Source: Bowmanella yangjiangensis (GTDB lineage: Bacteria > Pseudomonadota > Gammaproteobacteria > Enterobacterales > Alteromonadaceae). Taken from it: a DNA stretch of 36,850 nt. Every line of letters begins with the position of its first letter. Positions within the stretch are counted from its first letter, which is position 1. Shown here one piece after another: positions 23,805 through 33,273 of the stretch. The DNA is taken from the NCBI RefSeq assembly GCF_017255015.1, contig NZ_JAFKCS010000020.1:1-36850 (forward strand). Reading direction: 5' to 3'. The position numbers were made by a program, and so were the translations under genes. The notes beneath the pieces are model-generated. The model saw only the letters and a list, made by a program, of their open reading frames with translations, made no database searches and was not told the origin of the DNA.

Positions 23805-26565
23805 AAATCTGTTTCGTCCCAAGCACCAGCATTCCGATGCCAAAGTCAGGCAACAGGCTGTGGCATCCCTAGACCCGGGCAATCCGGAGCATAAAACTGC
23901 GCTGCACGAGATGGCATTTAATGACGAAAGTATCGCTGTCAGGCTCGCTGCGCTGGATAAGTTAAACAGCTTTGCTCTGTGGTGGAAGCTGGCGCAAACC
24001 GAGCGTCAGGAACGCGTCCATAAACGTGCTCAGCAGCGGGTAGAAAGTATTTTACTCGACGATCAGGCCGATAGCCTGACCGATAAGCAGCGACACACTT
24101 TTGTGCAAGAATGCGCGAATCACGCACTCTTGGAAAAATTACTGCTGCAACGCTGGCAGCATGATGAGCCAGTGTTAAGCCAAGCTGTGTTAGCCAAGAT
24201 TGATAAATCGACTTTACGTCAGCGTGTGATGTTCGAGACGAATGATGCCAGCTTGCGTTTAGCACTGGCTGAGCAAGAACAAGAGCCCGAGTGTCTGCAA
24301 CGTATGTTGCGAAAGCATAAAGATCCACAGATTGTCAAACTCGCCAGACAGAAGCTGGATAAGCTCAGTCAGGAGCAATTGGATAAGCAGCAGCTAGAGC
24401 GGGAGCTTAGATTGGTGCTGGCCAAGCTGTTGGCACTAAAGGATTGCCAGGAATATCCGCTACTTTGTGAGCAATTGGAGCAATTGTCTGCTCAGTTTGA
24501 AAGTCAGCAGGAAAAGTTGACAGCGTTGCCGCAAGCTGTTCGTGAAGAGATTCTAAGTAAATTTCATGATTTGACCGAAAAAGTACGCACTCGTGCCGAG
24601 GCGACCAAGCAAGACTGGCTGCAAGCAGAATCTGAGCGTAAAGCCACTGAACTGGCAAGTCAGATTAAGCAACAAGCCCAGCAGTGGCTGAACGATGTGA
24701 CTAACCAACAAAACATCGAACAGCTGTCTGAGCAAGCAAGATGCACTTTGATGGAACAAATAGAGATGCATCGTACAGCCTTGCAAGGGTTACCGGCCGA
24801 TCAAGCAATAGAGTCTCTACACAATCGCTTTGCCCAGATACAAATTGCGCTGGATAAACTACCGGCGTTGCAACAGGCAATTGAAGGTGCGCGCACCTTA
24901 CTGGACAGTATCCAAGGCGTTGCGTTGCCAGATAGTTTGGCAGAATTGGGGGGCGCCCAGCAGGCCTGGCAAGAAGCACGTGGTGCATACAGAGAATTGA
25001 AAAAGCCCCATGGCGACCTGTGGCCTCTTGCCCTGCATAAGCAGTGGCAAGCGCTGGATAAAGCCTGGCAGAACGCCATCAGTGAACTTCGTCAACAAGC
25101 CAAGGCACAAGTGAATAAGGTTCGGGGTGGCCTACATAAAGTGCAGGATATGATTGAAGCTGGCAAGTTCAACGCTGCACTGTCTTTGTATCAGCGCTTG
25201 CAGGAGAATATTCAGGCGTTGCCTGAACAGGAAATGCAAGCTTTGCAACGATTGAGTGAACAAGTTCAGGCGCAAATAGAGAATCTTAAGGAATGGCAGG
25301 TTTATATTGCCCAGCCGCGCAAGCCAGCATTGCTTAATGAGATCCGTAGTTTGCTGGATGCGCCTTTGCCAATCAAAGAGCAGGCCGAAAAGGTTAAGCA
25401 ATTGCGCAGTCAATGGAACAGCTTGGGTAAACTGGAAAGTGATGAAGACAGCGAGTTGAATCTGGCCTTTGATCAGGCCTGTGAGCTGGCGTTTATACCC
25501 GTCCGTGAATACTATGCCCAGGCAGAACAAGTCCGGGAGCAAAATTTGCAAGCCAAGCTGGCGGTATTGAGTCAACTAACTGAATTGGCACAAGCCGATA
25601 TCAATATGGAAGAGTTAGCCAGACAGCAGCAAGGGCTGGAAAAGCAGTGGCGTGATATAGGTGAAATAGACTACCGGCGGGTTGCAGAGCTGAACCAAGA
25701 GTTTCGCGACCGTTGTGCGCCAGTGAAGGCTAAACTGCTTGAATGGTATCAGGATAATGAGGCGCAAAAGCAGCGTCTGGTAGAAAAAGTGCAAAGTTTG
25801 CTGGATGCCGAAGACACCCTTGAGGCTATTGCCTTGGCTAAACAGGCGCAGGAAAGCTGGAAGAAGATTGGGCGAGGGCGTGCTAAGGTGGATCGTCAGC
25901 TTTGGTCAGTATTCAGGGCGGCAAACGATGCATTATTTGCCAGGCGCAATGAGGCCCAGCAACAACAACGTCAGGCCAATAATGCCATTATCGGCCAGAT
26001 TGATGCGTTGTTAGATCAGGCTGCACTCGCCTTGAGAGAAGCCTCTGAGCAACCACAGTTGCAGGCCCTGCAGAGTGCTACGCAGCAGCAACTGACCAAC
26101 TTAGTCAGTGAACTTGATGCACGTGCTACACAGAGCAAGATGCGCGACTGGCAGAAACTGGAAAACCAGATCGCTGATAAGGCCAAAGCTCTTCGGCAAG
26201 ATGCAAAGCAGGCGCAGTTTACGCTGTTGCTTGATATTTTGTCGCAGTGGCAAGAAGAGCAGCTACCTGCAAGGGTTGAACAACTACCTGGCGTTTGGCG
26301 TCAGGCATTTGCTCAAACAGAAGAGCGAGAGAGTCGAGCTAGAATTCTGTTAAAAATGGAATTATTAGCGGGCGTGGAATCTCCGCAGGAAGAAGCAGAA
26401 ATGCGTCGCGAAACACAGTTGGAAATGATGACAAACAAACTTGAGCAGGGCGAATCACTGGATTTGCAAAAATTACTGATTAAGTGGATTGGTCAGGGGC
26501 CGGTTGCCGCTTCTGAACAAGAACAGTTGGTGCGTTTGCAACGACTGTTTGTACCGCAAGACTAA
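23794..26565 (+). CDS. DUF349-containing long coiled-coil protein
   Basis: 923 residues, very rich in Gln, Glu, Leu and Lys. The first ~70 residues (ASLDPGNPEHKTALHEMAF) look HEAT-like; the rest is predicted mostly helical and coiled-coil, with several DUF349-type segments containing W (e.g. QWNSLGKLES, QWRDIGEID, SWKKIGRGR, each a helix of the x-W-x-x-(I/L)-G type). No signal peptide or membrane segment, so cytoplasmic. DUF349 proteins are widespread but unassigned; a structural or scaffold role is a guess. ATG 23794 (MIFKNLFRPK) is chosen over an upstream TTG because it is a normal start in the 3' end of yeaC and gives a natural N-terminus. A strong terminator follows. Confidence 0.88.
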   Translation: MIFKNLFRPKHQHSDAKVRQQAVASLDPGNPEHKTALHEMAFNDESIAVRLAALDKLNSFALWWKLAQTERQERVHKRAQQRVESILLDDQADSLTDKQRHTFVQECANHALLEKLLLQRWQHDEPVLSQAVLAKIDKSTLRQRVMFETNDASLRLALAEQEQEPECLQRMLRKHKDPQIVKLARQKLDKLSQEQLDKQQLERELRLVLAKLLALKDCQEYPLLCEQLEQLSAQFESQQEKLTALPQAVREEILSKFHDLTEKVRTRAEATKQDWLQAESERKATELASQIKQQAQQWLNDVTNQQNIEQLSEQARCTLMEQIEMHRTALQGLPADQAIESLHNRFAQIQIALDKLPALQQAIEGARTLLDSIQGVALPDSLAELGGAQQAWQEARGAYRELKKPHGDLWPLALHKQWQALDKAWQNAISELRQQAKAQVNKVRGGLHKVQDMIEAGKFNAALSLYQRLQENIQALPEQEMQALQRLSEQVQAQIENLKEWQVYIAQPRKPALLNEIRSLLDAPLPIKEQAEKVKQLRSQWNSLGKLESDEDSELNLAFDQACELAFIPVREYYAQAEQVREQNLQAKLAVLSQLTELAQADINMEELARQQQGLEKQWRDIGEIDYRRVAELNQEFRDRCAPVKAKLLEWYQDNEAQKQRLVEKVQSLLDAEDTLEAIALAKQAQESWKKIGRGRAKVDRQLWSVFRAANDALFARRNEAQQQQRQANNAIIGQIDALLDQAALALREASEQPQLQALQSATQQQLTNLVSELDARATQSKMRDWQKLENQIADKAKALRQDAKQAQFTLLLDILSQWQEEQLPARVEQLPGVWRQAFAQTEERESRARILLKMELLAGVESPQEEAEMRRETQLEMMTNKLEQGESLDLQKLLIKWIGQGPVAASEQEQLVRLQRLFVPQD

Positions 26566-26587
26566 TGTATTTGACGTAATCGTAATG

Positions 26588-26616
26588 AGCCCCGTCAAAT
26601 GACGGGGCTTTTTTTT
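26588..26616 (+). terminator. Rho-independent terminator of the zinc-ribbon/yeaC/DUF349 operon
   Basis: 9-bp stem AGCCCCGTC / GACGGGGCT, AAAT loop, eight Ts. Confidence 0.95.
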
Positions 26617-26673
26617 GACTATGTCCTGTGCTTGAGAAACATCAAAACAGGACGTTGACGAGATGAGGATAGC

Positions 26674-27087
26674 ATGACAACACAACCCAGAATTATTGTT
26701 TCCAATCAGGATGCGGACAGATTGGAAGCCTTGCTTGATTCTTTGTCTGATAAGGATTTCCCAGGCAAGGAAGTACTACTGCATGAGTTGGACAGAGCGG
26801 AGAATATGGATAATCGCGACATTCCACCTTGCGTGGTAACGATGAATTCAACTGTACGCTTTAAGGTGGTATCAAGCGGCGAGTCGTTCTGTAAAACCTT
26901 GGTGTATCCAAAGGACATGGACAGTTCGGGAGATAAAGTTTCCATACTTGCGCCAATTGGTAGCGCGATGCTGGGACTATCAGAAGGTGATGAAATCCAG
27001 TGGCCAGCACCGGGCGGCAAGGCCGTGACCGTACATATTGACGAAGTGATTTACCAGCCTGAACGCTCAGGTGATTTTCACAGGTAA
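26674..27087 (+). CDS. rnk: Rnk, nucleoside diphosphate kinase regulator
   Basis: 137 residues. A short N-terminal helical arm (ADRLEALLDSL) precedes a GreA/GreB-type C-terminal FKBP-like domain (about 50-130: VVTMNSTVRFKVV, KTLVYPKD, VSILAPIGSAMLGLSEGDEI). Rnk binds RNA polymerase near the secondary channel but has a shorter arm than GreA and does not stimulate cleavage; in other bacteria it affects nucleotide pools and Ndk. The same domain order and length are seen here. A purine-rich GAGATGAGGAT tract lies before the ATG. Confidence 0.93.
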   Translation: MTTQPRIIVSNQDADRLEALLDSLSDKDFPGKEVLLHELDRAENMDNRDIPPCVVTMNSTVRFKVVSSGESFCKTLVYPKDMDSSGDKVSILAPIGSAMLGLSEGDEIQWPAPGGKAVTVHIDEVIYQPERSGDFHR

Positions 27088-27092
27088 GCGCA

Positions 27093-27108
27093 GCCCGGTA
27101 AGCCGGGC
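27093..27108 (+). other. Intergenic hairpin between rnk and ybaK
   Basis: GCCCGG / CCGGGC with a TAAG loop, no T-run. Placed between two co-directional genes 41 bp apart, it may act as a weak attenuator or stabilise the rnk end of the message. Confidence 0.45.
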
Positions 27109-27128
27109 AATAAATACAAGGAATTGTT

Positions 27129-27593
27129 ATGACTCCTGCGGTACTCGCACTACAAAAAGCTCAGGCTGACTTCAAGCTGCATCAATATGAACATGCTCCA
27201 GACGCTCCTTCCTACGGATTGGAAGCGGCGGAAAAACTTGGGGTGAATGCGCATAGGGTGTTTAAAACCCTAGTGGCTGAGACAGACAAGGGCGAGTTAC
27301 TTGTTGCTATCATCCCTGTGGATGAGAAGTTGAATTTAAAGTGCCTGGCAAAAGCGGCCGCTTGTAAAAAAGCCGACATGGCCAAGCCGGACAAAGTGCA
27401 GCGCAGCAGCGGTTATGTGCTAGGTGGGGTGAGTCCCATTGGACAAAAAAGGCCTTTAGTGACTTTTATACATAGCTCCGCTCAGGAATTAGCAAGTATG
27501 TACGTGAGTGGTGGGCGACGTGGTTTAGAAATAGAACTGGCACCGGATGTCCTGGTAAAGGCGACCGGTGCCCGATTTGCCAATCTGCTTTAA
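27129..27593 (+). CDS. ybaK: Cys-tRNA(Pro)/Cys-tRNA(Cys) deacylase YbaK
   Basis: 154 residues. The YbaK/EbsC editing domain removes Cys mischarged onto tRNA-Pro in trans. Recognisable parts: HQYEHAPDAPSYGLEAAEKLG (20-45), VFKTLVAETDKGELLVAIIPVDEKLNLK with the catalytic-loop Lys, and GYVLGGVSPIGQKRPLVTFIH (substrate loop GxxSPIG). Length is typical. AAGGAA precedes the ATG by six bases. Probably co-transcribed with rnk. Its TAA shares bases with the ansA stop on the other strand. Confidence 0.95.
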   Translation: MTPAVLALQKAQADFKLHQYEHAPDAPSYGLEAAEKLGVNAHRVFKTLVAETDKGELLVAIIPVDEKLNLKCLAKAAACKKADMAKPDKVQRSSGYVLGGVSPIGQKRPLVTFIHSSAQELASMYVSGGRRGLEIELAPDVLVKATGARFANLL

Positions 27594-28597
27594 TCGCTAA
27601 GTTCACCGCGCAGGTTTTCGGTTAACAACCTGCGGGTTTCTTCCACCGGCAATCCTTTACTCAATAAATAATGCAATTTGGCTAGGGCAGCCTCAAGCGT
27701 CATATCGCCGCCGGATACCACCCCAACTTGTGCCAGGGCATTGCCAGTGGCGTAGCCAGCCATATTAACTTTGCCGCGCAAGCACTGGGTGCAATTTAGC
27801 ACAATGATGCCTTTTCGCTGGGCCAGTTCCAACTGTTCCAGAAGCGCCGGATTTTGCGGCGCATTGCCGACACCATAGCTTAACAAGATCAAAGCATTTA
27901 CCGGCTGTTGCAGGGTATTTCGTATTACTTCACTGCTTATACCTGGGTATAAAGTCACTACACCAATTGGTTGAGCACTTACCGGACTTACCTTCAACGA
28001 TTGCTGAATAACAGGTTTAACCTGGCCTTCCAGCACGTCAATGTTAATGCCTGCTTCCATTAACGGTGGAAAGTTGGGGGAGGCGAAGGCATTAAATCCA
28101 TCAGCGTGAATTTTGCGGCTACGATTACCTCGCAGCAGCTGGTTGCTAAAAAACAGGCAAACCTCATGAACCGGATAGTTGGCTGCCAGATAAAGCGCAT
28201 TGAGCAAATTTTCCTGTCCGTCACTGCGAATTTCCGCAAGCGGGATCTGCGATCCCGTAACAATCACGGGTTTGGTCAGATTTTCCAGCATAAACGACAG
28301 TGCCGAGGCGGTATAAGCCATAGTGTCAGTGCCATGCAGAATAATAAAACCGTCGTAGCTGTCGTAATTGGACTGAATATCATCGGCAATATGTTGCCAA
28401 TCCAGGGGAGACATATCAGACGAGTCCATCAACTGATCGTATTCGTGAATAGTGAACTGCGGCATTTCATCACGGTGAAATTCCGGCATTTTGCTTAGGG
28501 TTTCAGATAAGAAACCAGGTACACAAACGTATCCTTTGCTGGAAGGGCGCATGCCTATAGTGCCGCCGGTATAGGCCACGTAGATATGTTTTTTCAT
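27590..28597 (-). CDS. ansA: Type I (cytoplasmic) L-asparaginase
   Basis: 335 residues. Hydrolyses asparagine to aspartate and ammonia. The catalytic Thr13 is in VAYTGGTIGM (first TGGT signature), and Thr90-Asp91 form the second catalytic pair in ILHGTDTMAYTASAL. NRSRKIHADGFNAFASPN and the absence of a signal peptide mark the type I cytoplasmic enzyme. It resembles E. coli AnsA over the full length. It is transcribed convergently to ybaK with a fully overlapping stop (TTAA), and divergently from the DUF885 gene across a 194-bp gap that must hold both promoters. Confidence 0.95.
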   Translation of the reverse strand: MKKHIYVAYTGGTIGMRPSSKGYVCVPGFLSETLSKMPEFHRDEMPQFTIHEYDQLMDSSDMSPLDWQHIADDIQSNYDSYDGFIILHGTDTMAYTASALSFMLENLTKPVIVTGSQIPLAEIRSDGQENLLNALYLAANYPVHEVCLFFSNQLLRGNRSRKIHADGFNAFASPNFPPLMEAGINIDVLEGQVKPVIQQSLKVSPVSAQPIGVVTLYPGISSEVIRNTLQQPVNALILLSYGVGNAPQNPALLEQLELAQRKGIIVLNCTQCLRGKVNMAGYATGNALAQVGVVSGGDMTLEAALAKLHYLLSKGLPVEETRRLLTENLRGELSD

Positions 28598-28791
28598 GAC
28601 GTAGGGCTGTTTTTCTGTTTTGCGCTATTCTAGCGCTTCACCCAACAGGCCACAAACAACAGCAGAATAATTAAAGTATTCCGAATACGGATCATCGTGA
28701 AATACAGTGATTGGTGGATTTTCATGGTGTAAAGATCGCAAGCTGTGATTGAATACCCGCCTCGCATCTTCATTAATCACAGGTCTTCTTT

Positions 28792-30609
28792 ATGCGCTTA
28801 TCCATTGTGGCGGCTTCCGTGGCTTTATTATTGGCAGGTTGCCATTCCAGTCAGAACACCCAGTCAACCCTAGCTAACGCCGCTGCCGTCAGTCAGACAA
28901 AGGCAGAATCTGACGCCCAGAAAGTTATTGAATTAGTTGAACGGTATTTTGCCGAGAGCCTGGTGATAAATCCGCTTTCCGCCACTTTTGTGGGGGTAAT
29001 GGACTATAACGATAAGTTTAGTGCCCCTATCAGTAACGAGAGCTTAGCGGAAGTTGCAGCTTTTGAACGACGGTACCTGGCAGAGGCACAAGCTATTGAT
29101 GGCAGTAAACTGACCGGACAGGACAGATTGAATTATGAGATTTTTGTCTATGCCCGTCAGCAAGCGGTGGATGGCCTGGCTTTTCCTTCCCACTTAATCC
29201 CCTTCAATCAGATGTGGGGCGTGCAGAATTTCTATCCCATGTTGGGCTCCGGCGGCAGCGCGCAACCTTTTCACACTGAGCAGGACTACATCAACTTTAT
29301 CAAGCGAACGGATGGCTTTGCTGCTTACATGGATAGCGCCATTGCCGCCATGCGTGAAGGTATGCAAAAGGGCATAGTACTACCCAAAAGCTTGATCGTT
29401 AAAGTCTTACCGCAGTTGCAAGCGCATATTGTCAGTCAGCCACAAGACAGCGTTTTCTACGGCCCTGTCAATCTGTTAGCTGATAATGCTCAGCTGAGTG
29501 AAGAACAAAAAGCCAGACTGAAAGCCGATTACGAGCATATGATTATGCAAGTGATCGTGCCGGTCTATCAGCGTACTTATGATTTTATGCTTAATGAGTA
29601 TCTGCCTGCTGGACGTGACTCTGTAGGCTTGGCGGCATTGCCTGATGGCAAGGCGTGGTATGAGCATATGATAGCGGTCAATACCACCCTACCACTGACC
29701 GCTGAGGAGATTCATCAGTATGGTTTAGCGGAAGTTGCCAGGATCCGTAGTGAGATGGACAAGGTGCGCGAAACCGTTGGCTTTAAGGGGAATTTAGCCG
29801 CGTTTTTTGAATATCTGAAAACTGACCCGCAGTTTTTCTTTAGTAGCGAACAAGCGCTGATTCAGGCTTATGAGCAGGTGAAAGCCGATATTAACCGCCG
29901 CCTGCCAGCGTTGTTTGAGGTGTTTCCTAAGGCCGATTATGAGGTCAAAGCGGTTGAAGCTTACCGGGCCGCATCATCGGCAGGGGCTAGCTATCAGCAG
30001 CCAGCACCTGATGGCTCCAGACCTGGCATATTTTACATTAATACCCACGATTTGAAGTCTCAGCCAAGGTATTTGGTGGAAACACTAAGCATTCATGAAG
30101 CTGCCCCAGGCCATCATTTTCAAATTGCCATCCAGCAAGAAGTTGAAGCTTTACCAGATTTTCGTAAGTACGAGTTTTACACCGTATTTGCCGAAGGCTG
30201 GGCACTTTATGCTGAGAGTCTGGGCAAGGAACTGGGCCTGTTTACTGACCCTTACATGTGGTACGGGCGACTATCCGATGAGCAATTAAGGGCCATGCGT
30301 CTGGTGGTAGATACCGGCTTACATGCAAAAGGCTGGACCCGCGAACAGGCGATTGCCTTTATGCGTGACAATTCATCCATGGGGGACGCGGATATTGAGG
30401 CGGAAGTCGAGCGATACATCGCTATTCCTGGTCAGGCGCTTTCCTACAAAGTTGGCCAGCGCGCCATTCGGCAGTTGCGTGAGAAGTTAGCTACCCGGTT
30501 AGGGGGACGCTTTGATGTTCGCAAATTCCACACTCAAGTGTTGATTGATGGTGCCATGCCCATGCCAGTGCTGGAAGCCAAATTACTGCGCTGGGCTGAT
30601 AGCCTTTAA
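28792..30609 (+). CDS. DUF885 family lipoprotein, probable zinc peptidase
   Basis: 605 residues. The lipoprotein signal ends in LLAGC, Cys17, then HSSQN. The DUF885 family signature is present: SIHEAAPGHHFQ with His435-Glu436 and His441/His442, a gluzincin-like zinc site, followed by the downstream EGWALYAESLGKELG (probable third ligand Glu) and a C-terminal tyrosine-rich IPGQALSYKVGQRAI stretch. Expected place is the periplasmic face of a membrane; substrates are unknown, but family members with measured activity act on peptides. No clear Shine-Dalgarno; the weak GTCTTC-type context suggests modest translation. It is monocistronic, ending in a hairpin. Confidence 0.88.
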   Translation: MRLSIVAASVALLLAGCHSSQNTQSTLANAAAVSQTKAESDAQKVIELVERYFAESLVINPLSATFVGVMDYNDKFSAPISNESLAEVAAFERRYLAEAQAIDGSKLTGQDRLNYEIFVYARQQAVDGLAFPSHLIPFNQMWGVQNFYPMLGSGGSAQPFHTEQDYINFIKRTDGFAAYMDSAIAAMREGMQKGIVLPKSLIVKVLPQLQAHIVSQPQDSVFYGPVNLLADNAQLSEEQKARLKADYEHMIMQVIVPVYQRTYDFMLNEYLPAGRDSVGLAALPDGKAWYEHMIAVNTTLPLTAEEIHQYGLAEVARIRSEMDKVRETVGFKGNLAAFFEYLKTDPQFFFSSEQALIQAYEQVKADINRRLPALFEVFPKADYEVKAVEAYRAASSAGASYQQPAPDGSRPGIFYINTHDLKSQPRYLVETLSIHEAAPGHHFQIAIQQEVEALPDFRKYEFYTVFAEGWALYAESLGKELGLFTDPYMWYGRLSDEQLRAMRLVVDTGLHAKGWTREQAIAFMRDNSSMGDADIEAEVERYIAIPGQALSYKVGQRAIRQLREKLATRLGGRFDVRKFHTQVLIDGAMPMPVLEAKLLRWADSL

Positions 30610-30614
30610 TCTTC

Positions 30615-30646
30615 TATTGCGACCGGCTTTTGCTCCGGTCGCAATA
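30615..30646 (+). terminator. Hairpin after the DUF885 gene
   Basis: Perfect 12-bp stem TATTGCGACCGG / CCGGTCGCAATA with an 8-base loop, five bases after the stop. Only a weak TGTT tail follows. Confidence 0.6.
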
Positions 30647-30766
30647 TGTTCAAACCTTGCGTGCTGAAGGTAAATCCCTGATTATATCGGGCTCACTTTT
30701 AGGGAATGGGCAAAGCCCAGCATAAATAGCCGGCCAAAGAAGCACGGCAGCAAGGTTAACAACAAG

Positions 30767-33031
30767 ATGAAATTATACAGCACTGTGGCACTACTAGGAT
30801 TTGCCAGTCTAAACGCCGCCGCCAATGACAATATTGCTTATCATGGTCAACCCGTTGAAATCGATGGTAACTTTGATGATGCTATCTGGCAGCAAATCCA
30901 GCCAATATCTATCCATCATATTACCCGCCCGTCAGATCAAGGGACTGCCGACGTTGAAACTACCGTTAGGGTTTATGAAGACGGCGAGTATTTATATTTA
31001 GCCTTTGATGCCCGTGATCCCCATCCGGACCAAATCCGAGCAGCCTACCGTAAGCGCGACAATATCTGGGGAGACGATATTGTTGGGGTGAAAATAGATA
31101 CCTACGGTAATCACCAACTGGCTTATCAGTTTTTTGCTAATCCGCTGGGGAGTCAGCTCGACTCGGTGGAGAACGCCGTAACCGGCAATGAGTCTTCTGC
31201 GTGGGATGGCCATTGGCAAGCAGTGGGTAAGATTACTGAGCAGGGCTATCGGGTTGAAATGGCCATACCCTTCTACATCATGAATTTCCCTAATAGTGAA
31301 GGCCCAAAACAATGGGCGATGGAATTTGTGCGTTTTTGGCCACGGGATGTAGACAGACGTATTTCCAGTGTGGACATCAGCCATGCCAATGAGTGCTGGG
31401 TTTGTCAAATGCCTTTGTATACCGGCTTTGCCAACGCACGTTCTACACAGAAACTGATTTTGGCCCCAGCCATAGTCGCAGGGCGTGACGAGAGCCGTGA
31501 TAGATATAGCCAGGGAGACTGGCAGCACAACAATCAAAATGAAGCCAGTCTGGATGTCAAATGGGCCATCAGTGAAGACATCACCTTAAATGCCACGCTG
31601 AACCCGGACTTTTCACAGGTCGAGGCCGATGCGGCTCAGTTGTCGGTAAATGAATCTTTCAGTTTGTTTTTCGAAGAGAAACGGCCATTTTTTACCGAGA
31701 ATGCTGATTATTTTTCTGCGCCCTGGGATTTGGTGCATACCCGTAACCTGGCGGCACCTTCAGTGGGAGCTAAAGCCACAGGGCGGGTAGGGGAGCATAC
31801 TTTCGGTCTGTTTATGGCGGATGACGACACCACGTCCATGATTATACCTGGTAATCTGGGGTCGGCGGCGGCAACCCTGGATATCAAAAGTAAGAACCTG
31901 GCCGCCAGATACAGCCAGCGTTTGAATAAGCAGGTTACCTTAGGGGCAATGACGACCTGGCGCTCGGCCGATAATTATCAGAATACCGTGGCAGCCACCG
32001 ATGCCAATATTCGTTTTACCGATCAGGATAATCTGACGGTCGCCTTTGCCCGTTCTGATACCGATAACCCGGATTATCTGCCTGATTATCTGTGGGGGGA
32101 GGCAGCAGAGCGCGCCAGTGCAGCCAATCAAGCCGGCAATGCCTGGTATCTTCACTACGAACACAGTTTTCAAAATGGCAGTGTATTTGTCAGTCATGAA
32201 GACATTGATGAAGATTTTCGTGCAGACCTGGGCTTTATGACGAAATCTGACTGGCAAAGCAGTCTGGTTGGCGGAGGATACAGCTTTTACCCTGAACAGG
32301 AAACCTGGTGGAGTGCCCTGAATTTTTATACTGACTGGGATATCACTCATAATCAGGCTGGTGAACTGATAGAAAAAGAGTGGGAAGGCACCGTTGGCCT
32401 GGATAGCTTATGGGACAGTGCTTTCGAATTCGGGTTCTACGTTCGTGACCGGGCGGGCCTTCGTTTTAATGACCAATCGTTAGCCGTGGGTGGAAATAGT
32501 GACAGGTTTGAAGAGAAAGGCTTGATCTTTTTTGCCGAAGTCAGCCCCTTGTCCAACGCTTATCTCAGTGTGTTTGTAGAAAAAGGCGATGGCCTGGATT
32601 TATACAACAACCGTTTGTCTGACCTGTTGTATGTGGAATCTGAAGCCAAAGTCGCCTTTACTCACAATCTGCAATTCCATGTGCGTAATGAATACACCCG
32701 GCTTGATTATCAGAGTAATCGTGTGTTGGATGCCAGCATTACTGATGTGCGTTTGACATACCAGTTTTCCAGTCATTCAGCGCTGCGCTTGAGCATGATA
32801 TTTGATGATACTGAGCAAGGCCTGGCCCATTTCGCGGCAGGACGCGCCGACGGCTTGTATCGGCAGGAAACGGGGCTGGCTTCGCAGCTGCTTTACTCTT
32901 ATGAAGTGAATCCGCAAACGGTTTTTTATCTTGGCTATTCAGAAAGTGCCAGTAAAAACGATGTGCTCAACAGTTTACGGGCGGATCGTCGTACGGCGTT
33001 CTTAAAATTCTCTTATGCCTGGTTTGTGTAG
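30767..33031 (+). CDS. DUF5916 outer-membrane barrel-like protein with N-terminal CBM9-like domain
   Basis: 754 residues. A signal peptide (MKLYSTVALLGFASLNAAA, cleavage near AND) leads to a carbohydrate-binding family 9-like beta-sandwich (about 25-215: VEIDGNFDDAIWQQ, VRVYEDGEYLYLAFDARDP, DDIVGVKIDTYG, YRVEMAIPFYIMNF). The DUF5916 region follows with ATLNPDFSQVEADAAQLSVN, FFEEKRPFFTENADYF and many alternating beta strands ending in an aromatic C-terminus (FLKFSYAWFV), as expected of an outer-membrane barrel. The family's function is not established; sugar or peptide binding at the surface is an inference. The C-terminal stop overlaps the ribosome site of the next small gene. Confidence 0.9.
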   Translation: MKLYSTVALLGFASLNAAANDNIAYHGQPVEIDGNFDDAIWQQIQPISIHHITRPSDQGTADVETTVRVYEDGEYLYLAFDARDPHPDQIRAAYRKRDNIWGDDIVGVKIDTYGNHQLAYQFFANPLGSQLDSVENAVTGNESSAWDGHWQAVGKITEQGYRVEMAIPFYIMNFPNSEGPKQWAMEFVRFWPRDVDRRISSVDISHANECWVCQMPLYTGFANARSTQKLILAPAIVAGRDESRDRYSQGDWQHNNQNEASLDVKWAISEDITLNATLNPDFSQVEADAAQLSVNESFSLFFEEKRPFFTENADYFSAPWDLVHTRNLAAPSVGAKATGRVGEHTFGLFMADDDTTSMIIPGNLGSAAATLDIKSKNLAARYSQRLNKQVTLGAMTTWRSADNYQNTVAATDANIRFTDQDNLTVAFARSDTDNPDYLPDYLWGEAAERASAANQAGNAWYLHYEHSFQNGSVFVSHEDIDEDFRADLGFMTKSDWQSSLVGGGYSFYPEQETWWSALNFYTDWDITHNQAGELIEKEWEGTVGLDSLWDSAFEFGFYVRDRAGLRFNDQSLAVGGNSDRFEEKGLIFFAEVSPLSNAYLSVFVEKGDGLDLYNNRLSDLLYVESEAKVAFTHNLQFHVRNEYTRLDYQSNRVLDASITDVRLTYQFSSHSALRLSMIFDDTEQGLAHFAAGRADGLYRQETGLASQLLYSYEVNPQTVFYLGYSESASKNDVLNSLRADRRTAFLKFSYAWFV

Positions 33032-33045
33032 AGGTGATGCCACTG

Positions 33046-33273
33046 ATGGCAAAAGTTGAAAAGAGTACAACCGCAGTGGCAGAGCCGGGCTGTGTGAAGG
33101 CCATCGCCTGTCGCTGCGGGGGTAAAGCCGGGCCTCTGACTGCAGTGGCCGGTTGTTATGATCGCTGGCAAATACGTTGTCAGGTAGCAGTTTGTCAGGC
33201 TATAAATACCGGGCAGGGGCGAGATGACGTGATTCGAGGTTGGAACCGGTTAAGTACACATTTATATCGCTAG
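33046..33273 (+). CDS. Small Lar-like zinc-ribbon protein
   Basis: 75 residues. The pattern C22-x-C24-G-G, then C45-x4-C50 preceded by WQIRC, and a C-terminal VIRGWNRLS matches the Lar/restriction-alleviation-like small zinc-ribbon family (CPxCGG ... C..C ... AIxxWN). Two extra Cys (16, 37) are present. The ATG at 33046 is chosen because GAGG (33031-33034), at the DUF5916 stop, is 11 bases upstream; earlier starts at 33034 or 33037 leave no room for it. It is probably translationally coupled to the DUF5916 gene. Function in non-phage settings is unknown. Confidence 0.6.
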   Translation: MAKVEKSTTAVAEPGCVKAIACRCGGKAGPLTAVAGCYDRWQIRCQVAVCQAINTGQGRDDVIRGWNRLSTHLYR

